Source of the DNA: Acidimicrobiaceae bacterium
GTDB lineage: Bacteria > Actinomycetota > Acidimicrobiia > Acidimicrobiales > UBA8592
Direction of reading: 5' to 3'
Assembly (NCBI GenBank): GCA_024641655.1
Contig: JAHECR010000016.1
Span: 1 to 35,290, forward strand
Length of the DNA stretch: 35,290 bases
This document shows, piece by piece, positions 1 to 7,154 of the stretch. A program made the translations under genes and the position numbers. Below the pieces are notes generated by a model that was given only the letters and a program-made list of their open reading frames with translations, did not search any database and was not told the origin of the DNA. Every line of letters begins with the position of its first letter. Position 1 is the stretch's first letter.

Positions 1-855
1 GAACTTGGTGTTCTGGAACGACGCGATCGGGGTGCCGAACGCGGTGCGTTCCTTGACGTAGTCGACCGTCAGCGCCAACGCGGCCCGGGCCGACGCCAGC
101 TGGTAGAGGCCCAGCGACAGCCGCTCCTGGGCGAGGTTGAACTGGAGGTAGTCGAATGCTCGACCCGGTTCGCCCAGCACGTTCGCTGCGGGGACCCGTA
201 CATCGCTGAAGAACAACTCGGCGGTGTCGTTGGAGTGTTGGCCGATCTTGTCGAGGTTGCGGCCGCGTTCGAACCCGGGCATGCCCCGCTCGACGACGAG
301 CAGGGACATCCCGCGTCGCCCCGCTTCGGGATCGGTACGGCAGGCGACGATCACCAGGTCGGCGTTGATGCCGTTGGTGATGAAGGTCTTGGCTCCGTTG
401 AGCACGAAGTCGTCGCCGTCACGGACCGCGCTCGTGGCGATGCCTGCAAGGTCCGAGCCGGTCCCGGGCTCGGTCATGGCGATGGCGGTGATCAACTCGC
501 CCGAGGCGATTCCGGCGAGCCAGCGCTCCGCCTGCTCGTCGGTGCAGTACTCCACGAAGTAGGGGGTCGTGATGTCGTTGTGGAGGGCGATGCCCAGCCC
601 CGCTCCCCCCATCCCGGCAGCGGCGAGCTCCTCGTCGATGACGGCGTTGAAGCGGAAGTCATGGGACCCACCCCCGCCGTGGGTTTCGGGGATCGCCATG
701 CCCACGAATCCGTGCCTGCCGGCTTCGGTGAACAGCGAGCGATCGACGATGCCGGCACGCTCCCACTCGAGCAGACGCGGCGCCATCTCCGAGGCGACGA
801 AGGCGCGGAAGCTGTCGCGGAACAGCTCGTGCTCGCTGTCGTAAATGCTGGACAT
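1..855 (-). CDS. Acyl-CoA dehydrogenase, C-terminus cut by window edge
   Basis: Flavoenzyme that oxidises an acyl-CoA thioester to the trans-2-enoyl-CoA and passes electrons to ETF. The visible 285 residues begin MSSIYDSEHELFRDSFRAF and contain the helical N-terminal domain, the FAD/substrate segment AMTEPGTGSDLAGIATSA (about residues 127-144), the beta-domain motif LFFSDVRVPAANVLG and the start of the C-terminal helical domain with AQERLSLG and ERTAFGTPIASFQNTKF. The frame is open to the first base, so roughly 100 residues including the catalytic base region lie outside. The ATG at 855 is preceded by a TAGGCT hexamer 7 bases upstream and no Shine-Dalgarno sequence, suggesting a leaderless start. 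It lies downstream of the molybdopterin subunit gene, 35 bases away. Substrate cannot be told from sequence. Confidence 0.93.
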   Translation of the reverse strand, partial: MSSIYDSEHELFRDSFRAFVASEMAPRLLEWERAGIVDRSLFTEAGRHGFVGMAIPETHGGGGSHDFRFNAVIDEELAAAGMGGAGLGIALHNDITTPYFVEYCTDEQAERWLAGIASGELITAIAMTEPGTGSDLAGIATSAVRDGDDFVLNGAKTFITNGINADLVIVACRTDPEAGRRGMSLLVVERGMPGFERGRNLDKIGQHSNDTAELFFSDVRVPAANVLGEPGRAFDYLQFNLAQERLSLGLYQLASARAALALTVDYVKERTAFGTPIASFQNTKF

Positions 856-862
856 GGCCGTC

Positions 863-868
863 AGCCTA
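863..868 (-). promoter_or_regulatory. -10-like hexamer TAGGCT for the acyl-CoA dehydrogenase at 855
   Basis: TAGGCT on the minus strand ends 7 bases before the ATG at 855. It fits the TANNNT pattern seen before many starts in this window, so the gene may have its own leaderless promoter inside the 35-base gap after the molybdopterin subunit gene. Confidence 0.5.
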
Positions 869-890
869 AGACATGAGCGCCGAAGCGCCC

Positions 891-3509
891 CTACCCGCGC
901 GGGTCCTGACGGTGCCGTTTCCGCAGGGGATCGCGTTCGATCACGCCCGCCAGCTCGAGGATCCGGTGGGGTGGCAGGTGCTGTTCGGTCACCTGTCCGC
1001 CGACCGGTGCCAGCGCGTCCGCGATGGCGTTGGTGATCGCCGCGGGAGCGCCGATGAAACCCCCTTCGCCGACTCCGCGAAAGTCGTTCTCGCCGGGGGA
1101 GAGCGTTTCCAGGTGATGGATCTCGATGTGGGGCATCTCCGCCATGGTCGGCACCAGGTAGTCGAGGTAGGTCGTCGCCTGTGGGTTGGCGTCGGCATCG
1201 AATGCGATCCGCTCGAACAGCACCGCGCCGACACCTTGGGCGACGCCGCCGCGGATCTGGCCGTCGACGATCGCAGGGTTGATGAGCGGACCGCAGTCCT
1301 CGACGACGAGATAGCGGGGGATCGTGACCTTGCCGGTGTCGAGGTCGATGTCGACGAAGCAGACGTGGGTTGCGCATGACCAGCCCCCGTCGCCCTTGCC
1401 GCTGTAGGACTGTGCGTGGTCGAACGGGGGGCTGTCGGCGCCTGCGGTGATGACCGACGAGGCGATGTCGGCGAACGACAGCCCTCGCGAGGGGACGCCA
1501 CGAACGTGGACGTTGCCGTCGACGATCTCGATGTCCTCGGGCGCCGCCTCGAGCAGGCCCGCCGCCTGGTCGACGAGCATCTGGCGTACCGCGCGAGCCG
1601 AGTACTTGATGGCGCCGCCGCCGATGGGGCCGCCGCGGCTGCCGCCGGTTCCGATGACGCTGAAGGGCGTCCGCTTCGTGTCGCCCCACACCACCTCGAC
1701 GTCGGTCATCGCCACTCCAAGCTCGTCGGCCACCAACTGGGCATAGGTGGTCTGGTGGCTCTGTCCGTGGGGCATCTGTGGCGTGTAGACGACGATGCGA
1801 CCGTCGGCCTCGATGGTGGTGCGTGCCGTCTCGGCGAACGCTGCGGAGGCGCCGCCCCCGCCGGCGTTGTCCATGAAGTCCGGAGGTCCCGGTGCGGCCT
1901 CGTGATAGCACGCGAACCCGATGCCCAACAGGTGGCCATGGGTGGCTGCCGCGTCGCGGGCTCGGGCATGGTCGTCGAGGTCGACCAGCTCGAGCGCCCG
2001 CCGCAGCGTCTTCTTCGTGCTGAGCGTCTCGTCGATGGTGGGGCCGGTCAGCATGTGGCCCAACGGGTGATCCTCACCGACCATGTTGCGAAGCCGCAAC
2101 TCTGTCGGCTCGATGCCGATTGCCCCGGCGACGATGTCGAGCATCCGCTCGCGGCTCCAGGTCTCGTTGGCCCACGGGCCCCGGTACGCGAGGTAGCGGC
2201 CCTTGTTGGTGGCGACGGCGCGCGATCGCATCTCGAATGCCTCGAAGTCGTAGGACCCCGGGAACATGGTGCGCATCATGCCGCTGTTGCCGGCCGCGGC
2301 GAAGGGGAATCCCGGATAGGCACCCTGGTCGATGATCAGGTCGACCTTCAGTCCGCGCAGGGTGCCGTCGTCGTCGACGGCGACGGACAACGTCAGGTCT
2401 TCCTCGCGCGCATGGCCGCCGTCGAGGAGGTTCTCGACGCGGTCTTCGATCCATTTGACCGACCGCCCCAGATCCATCGCTGCAGCGGTCACCGCGACAT
2501 CTTCCCGGTGGGTGGCGATCTTGGAGCCGAAGCCGCCGCCGATGTCGTCGGCGACGATGGTGGGGTAGTCGTCTCGCCCGAGCGTGCCGGCGACGATCGC
2601 GCCGAGGTGACGCAACGAGGCGCGGTCGCGTCGGAACTGCGTCTTGGGTCCCGCGCTCATGTCGGTGTCGCCGCCGCCTTCGAACGCCTCGCTGTTCTGT
2701 TCGAGGAAGTCCTTGGCAGATCGGAAGAAGGCGTTGCGGCGCTCGCTGTTGGTGGCGAACTGTCGAAGCGCCCGCCACGCCGGGCGACGCCCCGTGAGCG
2801 CGCTGATCGACCACCGCAGCAGATGGCTCGACTGCGTGGCACTGGTGACGGTCAGGTGCCCCGACTCGTCGATCTCGACCACGATCCCGCGCGTCTCCAT
2901 CGGCTGGTTCGACTGGCGGTGCGAGGACAGTCGTTCGGTGATCACGCGATCGGCTCGGGTGAACACTGCGTCGACGTCGCCGAAGCGGTCGGTGTGATCG
3001 AGCAGGATGTTGCCCTCGGCCTTGTCCCACAGCGGCTCGGAGTCAGCCGACAGGGCATCGGCGAGGTCGGCGACCGGGGCCAATGGCTCGTAGCGCACCT
3101 CGATCAGCTCGAGAGCGTCTTCGGCGAGGTAGCGGGAATCGGCGACGACCATCGCGACCGGGTCGCCGACCATACGCACCTTTTCGGCGCTGATCGCCCA
3201 GTAGGGCGGGGTGTAGAGCCCCGGCATCATGGCCAGGGGCGGGAACGGATGCGTGAGTCGCTCCATGTCGGCGCCGGTGTAGACCGCCACCACTCCCGGC
3301 GCTCGGAGCGCCGCTGCCGTGGCGATCGAGACGATCCGCGCGTGCGGCACCGTGCTGCGCAGGAAGGCGGCGTGCAGGACGCCGGGAGGTTCGTGATCGG
3401 CGACGAAGCGGCCGCGGCCGACGAGCAGGCGATCGTCTTCGATCCTCGTCGTGCTGGTGCCCACGAACCTCAGAGCCGGTGGGGGGAGTCGGAGCGGATC
3501 GATGGTCAT
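891..3509 (-). CDS. Xanthine dehydrogenase/CO dehydrogenase-superfamily molybdopterin-binding large subunit
   Basis: Large catalytic subunit of a molybdenum hydroxylase (872 residues). The aldehyde oxidase/xanthine dehydrogenase a/b hammerhead domain is residues 20-150 (GRGRFVADHEPPGVLHAAFLRS). The molybdopterin-binding domain has GGGFGSK at 324-330, an active-site loop AYRGPW at 441-446, GTGGSRGG at 620-627, and the catalytic glutamate in GVGEGG (E815). Form I CO dehydrogenases carry AYXCSFR and form II proteins AYRGAGR here, so this is neither and should not be called coxL. About 75 residues (241-316) are inserted between the hammerhead part and GGGFGSK. The FAD (medium) and 2Fe-2S (small) subunits are not next to it. 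The ATG has GAGGA 7 bases upstream. It is divergent from an SDR and followed by an acyl-CoA dehydrogenase, so a role in catabolism of a ring or aldehyde substrate is possible but unproven. Confidence 0.88.
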   Translation of the reverse strand: MTIDPLRLPPPALRFVGTSTTRIEDDRLLVGRGRFVADHEPPGVLHAAFLRSTVPHARIVSIATAAALRAPGVVAVYTGADMERLTHPFPPLAMMPGLYTPPYWAISAEKVRMVGDPVAMVVADSRYLAEDALELIEVRYEPLAPVADLADALSADSEPLWDKAEGNILLDHTDRFGDVDAVFTRADRVITERLSSHRQSNQPMETRGIVVEIDESGHLTVTSATQSSHLLRWSISALTGRRPAWRALRQFATNSERRNAFFRSAKDFLEQNSEAFEGGGDTDMSAGPKTQFRRDRASLRHLGAIVAGTLGRDDYPTIVADDIGGGFGSKIATHREDVAVTAAAMDLGRSVKWIEDRVENLLDGGHAREEDLTLSVAVDDDGTLRGLKVDLIIDQGAYPGFPFAAAGNSGMMRTMFPGSYDFEAFEMRSRAVATNKGRYLAYRGPWANETWSRERMLDIVAGAIGIEPTELRLRNMVGEDHPLGHMLTGPTIDETLSTKKTLRRALELVDLDDHARARDAAATHGHLLGIGFACYHEAAPGPPDFMDNAGGGGASAAFAETARTTIEADGRIVVYTPQMPHGQSHQTTYAQLVADELGVAMTDVEVVWGDTKRTPFSVIGTGGSRGGPIGGGAIKYSARAVRQMLVDQAAGLLEAAPEDIEIVDGNVHVRGVPSRGLSFADIASSVITAGADSPPFDHAQSYSGKGDGGWSCATHVCFVDIDLDTGKVTIPRYLVVEDCGPLINPAIVDGQIRGGVAQGVGAVLFERIAFDADANPQATTYLDYLVPTMAEMPHIEIHHLETLSPGENDFRGVGEGGFIGAPAAITNAIADALAPVGGQVTEQHLPPHRILELAGVIERDPLRKRHRQDPRG

Positions 3510-3589
3510 GTCGTCATCCTCGCGCTGATGGGGCAGGGTGTCGCGGCTCGGGTACTGCGCCTACCTCGGCCTCGGGACCGAAGCGAGGG

Positions 3590-3595
3590 TAATCT
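3590..3595 (+). promoter_or_regulatory. -10-like hexamer TAATCT of the SDR/acyl-CoA dehydrogenase operon
   Basis: TAATCT lies 73 bases before the SDR start. Transcription would begin near 3602, giving a leader of about 65 bases that carries the repeats at 3601-3655 and a clear ribosome site, GAGGAAAGG (3651-3659), 9 bases before the ATG. Confidence 0.4.
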
Positions 3596-3600
3596 TCGCT

Positions 3601-3655
3601 CACCATGGTGATGCGTCGATGCAGCGTCTCCGAGGAGATGCAGCGCATCCGAGGA
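3601..3655 (+). repeat. Perfect 10-base palindrome plus two abutting 19-base direct repeats in the divergent promoter
   Basis: CACCATGGTG (3601-3610) is a perfect palindrome at the expected transcription start. It is followed by two adjacent 19-base copies, 3618-3636 and 3637-3655. Both begin GATGCAGCG and end CCGAGGA, and they differ only in three central bases (TCT versus CAT). The arrangement looks like operator sites for a local regulator, but no regulator gene is in view. Confidence 0.55.
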
Positions 3656-3668
3656 AAGGTCCCCGACA

Positions 3669-4427
3669 ATGGCTCTTGATCCGTACTTCGATCTGACCGG
3701 CAAGGTGGCTCTGGTCACCGGAGGGAGCCGAGGACTCGGCTACCAGATGGTCAAGGCGTTCGCCGAGCGCGGCGCCGATTGCATCATTGCGAGCCGCAAG
3801 TTGGACAACTGTGAAGCCGTCGCCGAGGAGGTACGCGCGCTCGGCCGGCGGGCCATGGCCATCCAGGTCCACGCTGCGAAGTGGGACAGCATCGACACGA
3901 TGGTCGAGGCGGCCTACGCGGAGTTCGGGAGGATCGACATCCTGGTATGCAACGCGGGCATGAGCCCGGCGATGCCGAGCCACGAGGTCACCGAGGACCT
4001 CTTCGACAGTGTCCTGGGCCTGAACTTCAAGGGCCCGTTCCGACTCGCCAGCAGCGTCGCTCACCGTATGCGCGAGAGCGGCAACGGCGGGGTGATCATC
4101 AACGTGACCTCGTCGGGCTCGATGATGCCATTGCCCAACGTCGTCCCCTACGGCAGCTCAAAGGCCGCGTTGAACGCGATGACGCGGTCACTCGCAGCGG
4201 AATACGGCCCGACCGTGCGGGTGAACACGCTGTCGCCGGGTCCCTTCCTGACCGACATCGCCAAGGCGTGGACGCCCGAAGCCCGCGAGACGTCGGCCAA
4301 TGCGTTGGGTCGCCCCGGCAACCCCGAGGAGATCGTCTCCGCGGCCCTGTTCCTCGCCAGCCCTGCGTCGAGTTTCACCTCGGGAGCCATCGTCCGTGTG
4401 GACGGCGGCCTGCAGATCGGCCAGTAG
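3669..4427 (+). CDS. SDR-family NAD(P)-dependent oxidoreductase
   Basis: Classical short-chain dehydrogenase of 252 residues, normal length. It shows the cofactor motif TGGSRGLG (residues 17-24), the NAG structural motif (near 95), a catalytic serine in NVTSSGS, and the YGSSK (YxxxK) pair near 157-161. The C-terminal PG and SGAIVRVDGG elements are typical of FabG-like enzymes. The start is set by GAGGAAAGG 9 bases upstream. The stop is only 5 bases before the next ATG, so it is cotranscribed with the acyl-CoA dehydrogenase that follows. It probably interconverts a hydroxyl and a keto group on an acyl-CoA or related catabolic intermediate; the substrate is unknown. Confidence 0.92.
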   Translation: MALDPYFDLTGKVALVTGGSRGLGYQMVKAFAERGADCIIASRKLDNCEAVAEEVRALGRRAMAIQVHAAKWDSIDTMVEAAYAEFGRIDILVCNAGMSPAMPSHEVTEDLFDSVLGLNFKGPFRLASSVAHRMRESGNGGVIINVTSSGSMMPLPNVVPYGSSKAALNAMTRSLAAEYGPTVRVNTLSPGPFLTDIAKAWTPEARETSANALGRPGNPEEIVSAALFLASPASSFTSGAIVRVDGGLQIGQ

Positions 4428-4432
4428 CCACG

Positions 4433-5542
4433 ATGCTCGAGTTCGATCTCGGGCCGGAGCTCGAGGCGCTGCGCACGCGCGCCCGCGCCGTGGCGGCCGA
4501 CGGCGTGGCCCGCTTCGGGCGTTTCAACGACAGTTGGATCAACGGGTACTCCAAGGAGTTCGCCCAGGTCATGGCCGACAACGGCTGGATCGGGATGGGG
4601 TGGCCGAAGGAGTACGGCGGTCACGAGCGCCCGCCGCTCGAGCGGGTCATCGTGGCCGAGGAGATGATCGCCGCCGGTGCGCCCATCGCCGCCATGTGGT
4701 TCGCCGACCGCCAGATGGGCCCGACGCTCATCGCGTACGGAACCGAGGACCAGAGGGCCGAGTACCTCCCGGGGATGTTGTCGGGAGCCACGACGTGGTG
4801 CATCGGGATGAGCGAGCCCGACGCCGGCTCGGACCTCGCTGGCCTGTCGACATCGGCGCGCCGCTACGGCGACGACTTCGTCGTGAACGGGCAGAAGATC
4901 TGGACCAGTTTCGCAGCGGTGGCCGACTACTGCTACCTGATTTGTCGGACCGGTGCCGAGGGGTCGCAGCACAAAGGGATCTCCGAGATCATCGTCCCCA
5001 TGGACCTGCCCGGCATCGAGGTCCGTCCCATCACCGACATGACCTCGAACCGTCACTTCTGCGAGGTGTACTTCACCGACGTGCGCGTCCCGGCAGCCAA
5101 CCTGGTCGGCGTCGAGGGCGATGCCTTCAAACAGACGATGGTGCAGCTCCAGCACGAACGCGGCGGCATCGACCGCCTGGTGTCGAACCGGGCGCTCTAT
5201 GACCTCGCGCTCGAGCGGGCCGACCGATCCGACCCGCGTGTGCGACAGCGCATCGCCAGGTTGGAGACCGGGTACCGTCTCGGTCGCCTGTTGGTCTACC
5301 GCGAGGTCTGCAAGCAGGCGCCCGCGGGGTTCAGTGCGGCGACCAAGGCCTACTGCACCGAGCACGAGCAGCGGGTGGCCGACTTCGTCGCCGATGTCTT
5401 CGGCGCCGACGCGACGGCCTGGGACGACCTCGGACGCGGCATCGCGTACGCGCCGGCGTACACGATCATGGGTGGCACGTCGGCGGTCATGCGCAACATC
5501 TTGGGCGAGCGGGTGCTCGGCCTGCCTCGTGAGCCTCGCTGA
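4433..5542 (+). CDS. Acyl-CoA dehydrogenase with GGT in place of the catalytic EGT
   Basis: FAD-dependent acyl-CoA dehydrogenase of 369 residues, slightly shorter than usual. Visible elements are WPKEYGG in the N-terminal domain, MSEPDAGSDLAGLSTSA with NGQKIWTS in the middle domain, and the C-terminal MGGTSAVMRN followed by ERVLGLPREP. In medium-chain enzymes the last motif begins with the catalytic glutamate (YEGT); here the same place reads MGGT, as in many bacterial FadE-type proteins, some of which work as heterotetramers with a partner subunit. It begins 5 bases after the SDR stop. The partner, if needed, could be the acyl-CoA dehydrogenase at the left window edge, but that is inference. 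Confidence 0.92.
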   Translation: MLEFDLGPELEALRTRARAVAADGVARFGRFNDSWINGYSKEFAQVMADNGWIGMGWPKEYGGHERPPLERVIVAEEMIAAGAPIAAMWFADRQMGPTLIAYGTEDQRAEYLPGMLSGATTWCIGMSEPDAGSDLAGLSTSARRYGDDFVVNGQKIWTSFAAVADYCYLICRTGAEGSQHKGISEIIVPMDLPGIEVRPITDMTSNRHFCEVYFTDVRVPAANLVGVEGDAFKQTMVQLQHERGGIDRLVSNRALYDLALERADRSDPRVRQRIARLETGYRLGRLLVYREVCKQAPAGFSAATKAYCTEHEQRVADFVADVFGADATAWDDLGRGIAYAPAYTIMGGTSAVMRNILGERVLGLPREPR

Positions 5543-5551
5543 GCCCGCCCG

Positions 5552-5842
5552 TCAGAGCTCGTACTGCACGGCGGCGCGGGCGGAGATGTTCGGGCGGAGG
5601 TGGTCGACGATGAACGCCACGTGCGCCTCGTCGGCCGCGTAGGCCCGATATCGGTCGACGTCCGCGAAGTCAGCCACGATCACGTAATCCCAGTTGCCGT
5701 CGGAGAGGCCGGCATCTGGTCCGTGGTCATAGGACGACACCATGTCGAGACCTGCCAGCGCATCGAGACCAGCAGCGATCGTGGCCTTTGCCTCGCCGGT
5801 GGCGCCCTCGGCCCACTTGAACAGCACGCAGTGGCGAATCAT
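5552..5842 (-). CDS. Dabb family (stress-responsive A/B barrel) protein
   Basis: A 96-residue single-domain protein with the Dabb signature: the start MIRHCVLFKW, a middle helix AGLDALAGLD, the strand GNWDYVIVADFAD and the closing RAYAADEAHVAFIVDHLRP. Family members form dimeric alpha/beta barrels, and most bacterial ones have no known substrate. The ATG has GAGGGG 5 bases upstream overlapping the stop of the thrH-like gene, so the two are translated from one message. It is convergent with the acyl-CoA dehydrogenase, with only 9 bases between stops. Confidence 0.88.
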   Translation of the reverse strand: MIRHCVLFKWAEGATGEAKATIAAGLDALAGLDMVSSYDHGPDAGLSDGNWDYVIVADFADVDRYRAYAADEAHVAFIVDHLRPNISARAAVQYEL

Positions 5843-5851
5843 GGCTGCCCC

Positions 5852-6490
5852 TCAGTAGATGCCGAGCTCGGCTCGAGCGGTGCGCAAGGCTCCGAGCAGG
5901 TCGTCGTAGTCGACGAAGGCTTCGAGATCGGAGCGGTCCGCGGCGATCGACGCCGGCGCGCGGAACAAGAAGCCGCTCTCGGCCGCGTCGATCATGGCCA
6001 GGTCGTTGAACGAGTCACCTGCGGCGAAGACCCGGTAGTTCATGGCTTGGAACGCCTCCACCGCGCGGCGCTTCTGATCGAGCACGCGGGGACGGAACGC
6101 GATGATGCGCCCGTCGACGTCGATCTCGAGACGGTGGCACAGGATCGTCGGGTGACCGAGCTGGGCCATCAGCGGGCTGATGAACTGCTCGAACGTGTCC
6201 GACAGCAGCAGGACCTGGGTCTCGGCGCGCAGCGCGTCGAGGAACGTCTTGGCTCCCTCCAGCGGCTCGAGGCCCTCGATGACCTTCTGGATGCGATCGA
6301 TCGTTATCCCGTGTTCGCTCAGGACGTCGATGCGACCCTGCATCAGCAGCTGGTAGTCCGGTTCGTCCTTGGTGGTTCGCCGCAGGGCTGCGATGTCGTA
6401 CTCGTCGGCGAGCGCGATCCAGATCTCGGGGGTGAGGACCCCCTCGACATCGAGGACGACGATGCTCTGGGGTGGGGGTGCGGCGCTCAC
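5852..6490 (-). CDS. thrH: ThrH-like phosphoserine phosphatase/homoserine phosphotransferase
   Basis: HAD-superfamily phosphatase of 212 residues when started at GTG 6490. It resembles Pseudomonas ThrH along its length: LDVEGVLTPEIWIALAD (nucleophile D14 and E16), PDYQLLMQGRIDVL, EGLEPLEGA, LLLSDTFEQFISPLM (motif II), CHRLEID, and AAGDSFNDLAM (motif IV). ThrH can remove phosphate from phosphoserine and transfer it to homoserine, which links serine and threonine synthesis. An ATG 48 bases further upstream is in frame, but the family starts close to the IVVLDVEG strand and TAACCT lies 8 bases before the GTG, so GTG 6490 is preferred. The Dabb gene follows after 9 bases. Whether it has both activities is inferred from similarity only. 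Confidence 0.85.
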   Translation of the reverse strand: MSAAPPPQSIVVLDVEGVLTPEIWIALADEYDIAALRRTTKDEPDYQLLMQGRIDVLSEHGITIDRIQKVIEGLEPLEGAKTFLDALRAETQVLLLSDTFEQFISPLMAQLGHPTILCHRLEIDVDGRIIAFRPRVLDQKRRAVEAFQAMNYRVFAAGDSFNDLAMIDAAESGFLFRAPASIAADRSDLEAFVDYDDLLGALRTARAELGIY

Positions 6491-6498
6491 AGTCGGCC

Positions 6499-6504
6499 AG
6501 GTTA
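6499..6504 (-). promoter_or_regulatory. -10-like hexamer TAACCT for the thrH-like gene
   Basis: TAACCT on the minus strand ends 8 bases before GTG 6490. There is no Shine-Dalgarno sequence, so a leaderless transcript is likely. Confidence 0.5.
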
Positions 6505-6524
6505 GGAGCAGGGGGCGCGATTGA

Positions 6525-6575
6525 CGATTCACGCGCACCGTGTTCGGAGGTGCGATTCACGCGCACCGTGTTCGG
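6525..6575 (+). repeat. Exact 23-base direct repeat with 28-base period in a divergent promoter
   Basis: Copies at 6525-6547 and 6553-6575 are identical (beginning CGATTCACGCGCACC and ending GTGTTCGG) and separated by 5 bases. The second copy also forms an inverted repeat with its flank: GGTGCG (6549-6554), 7 bases, CGCACC (6562-6567). The cluster lies between the thrH-like gene and the phosphatase gene that diverge from it. It could be an operator pair or a simple local duplication. Confidence 0.6.
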
Positions 6576-6612
6576 CGGCGGCCCGTGGGTGGGCCGAGCG
6601 GTCGAGACGGCC

Positions 6613-6618
6613 TATCGT
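6613..6618 (+). promoter_or_regulatory. -10-like hexamer TATCGT for the phosphatase gene
   Basis: TATCGT ends 7 bases before ATG 6626, with no ribosome site, fitting the leaderless pattern of the window. Confidence 0.5.
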
Positions 6619-6625
6619 GCCGACG

Positions 6626-7153
6626 ATGACCACTTCCGGCTGGCTGAGCCCGCGCGCACTCGACGGGGGACTCGACCAGGTCCCGCTCCCCGGCGACACG
6701 CCGGGAGGATTGTGGTTGTGCGGCAAGCGGGTCGTGTGCCCTGATCCCGACGAGGCCCTGCACCGCGCGGACGACGCCGATCTGATCGTCAGCTTCAACG
6801 AACCGCACGAGTTCGAGCGTGACTATCCGGCCTACCCGGACTGGCTCCGCGCCAACCTCGAGACCCGCGCTCTCTGGTTCCCCATCCCCGACCTCGGCGC
6901 GCCACCGCTCGAAGAGGCCGAGCACATCGTCGACGTCCTCGTCGCTCGACTCTCGGGCGACCATCGCATGATCCTGCATTGTGCGGGCGGCATCGGCCGG
7001 GCACCCACCATGGCGACGCTCGTCCTCATCGAGCTCGGTATGGAGCCGGTGGCGGCGGGCGTACACATAGCGCACCATCGCCCCATGGGTGGGCCGGAGG
7101 CCGGCGCGCAGCGGGACCTCGTCGAGCAGTTCTCGATTCGCCGCGGCTACTGA
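6626..7153 (+). CDS. Dual-specificity/tyrosine phosphatase-like protein
   Basis: A 175-residue cysteine-dependent phosphatase. The P-loop reads HCAGGIGRA (H118, C119, R125), a perfect HCX5R. An upstream loop, FPIPDLGAP, supplies a candidate general acid (D89). There is no signal peptide or membrane segment, so it is probably cytoplasmic. The frame is open further upstream, but the preferred ATG at 6626 has TATCGT 7 bases before it, and the extra N-terminus would be arginine-rich and unlike the fold. The DUF2797 gene starts 1 base after the stop, so the two are an operon. The substrate could be a phosphoprotein, RNA 5' end or small molecule. Confidence 0.85.
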   Translation: MTTSGWLSPRALDGGLDQVPLPGDTPGGLWLCGKRVVCPDPDEALHRADDADLIVSFNEPHEFERDYPAYPDWLRANLETRALWFPIPDLGAPPLEEAEHIVDVLVARLSGDHRMILHCAGGIGRAPTMATLVLIELGMEPVAAGVHIAHHRPMGGPEAGAQRDLVEQFSIRRGY

Positions 7154-7154
7154 C

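Noticed and set aside
891..3509. Naming the molybdopterin subunit as CO dehydrogenase coxL
   Set aside because: The active-site loop AYRGPW matches neither form I nor form II, and no coxM or coxS is adjacent.
1416..3611. Long plus-strand open frame (731 codons) opposite the molybdopterin subunit gene
   Set aside because: It is the antisense shadow of a well-supported gene in GC-rich DNA; the translation is valine/glycine/histidine/arginine-rich with no motif.
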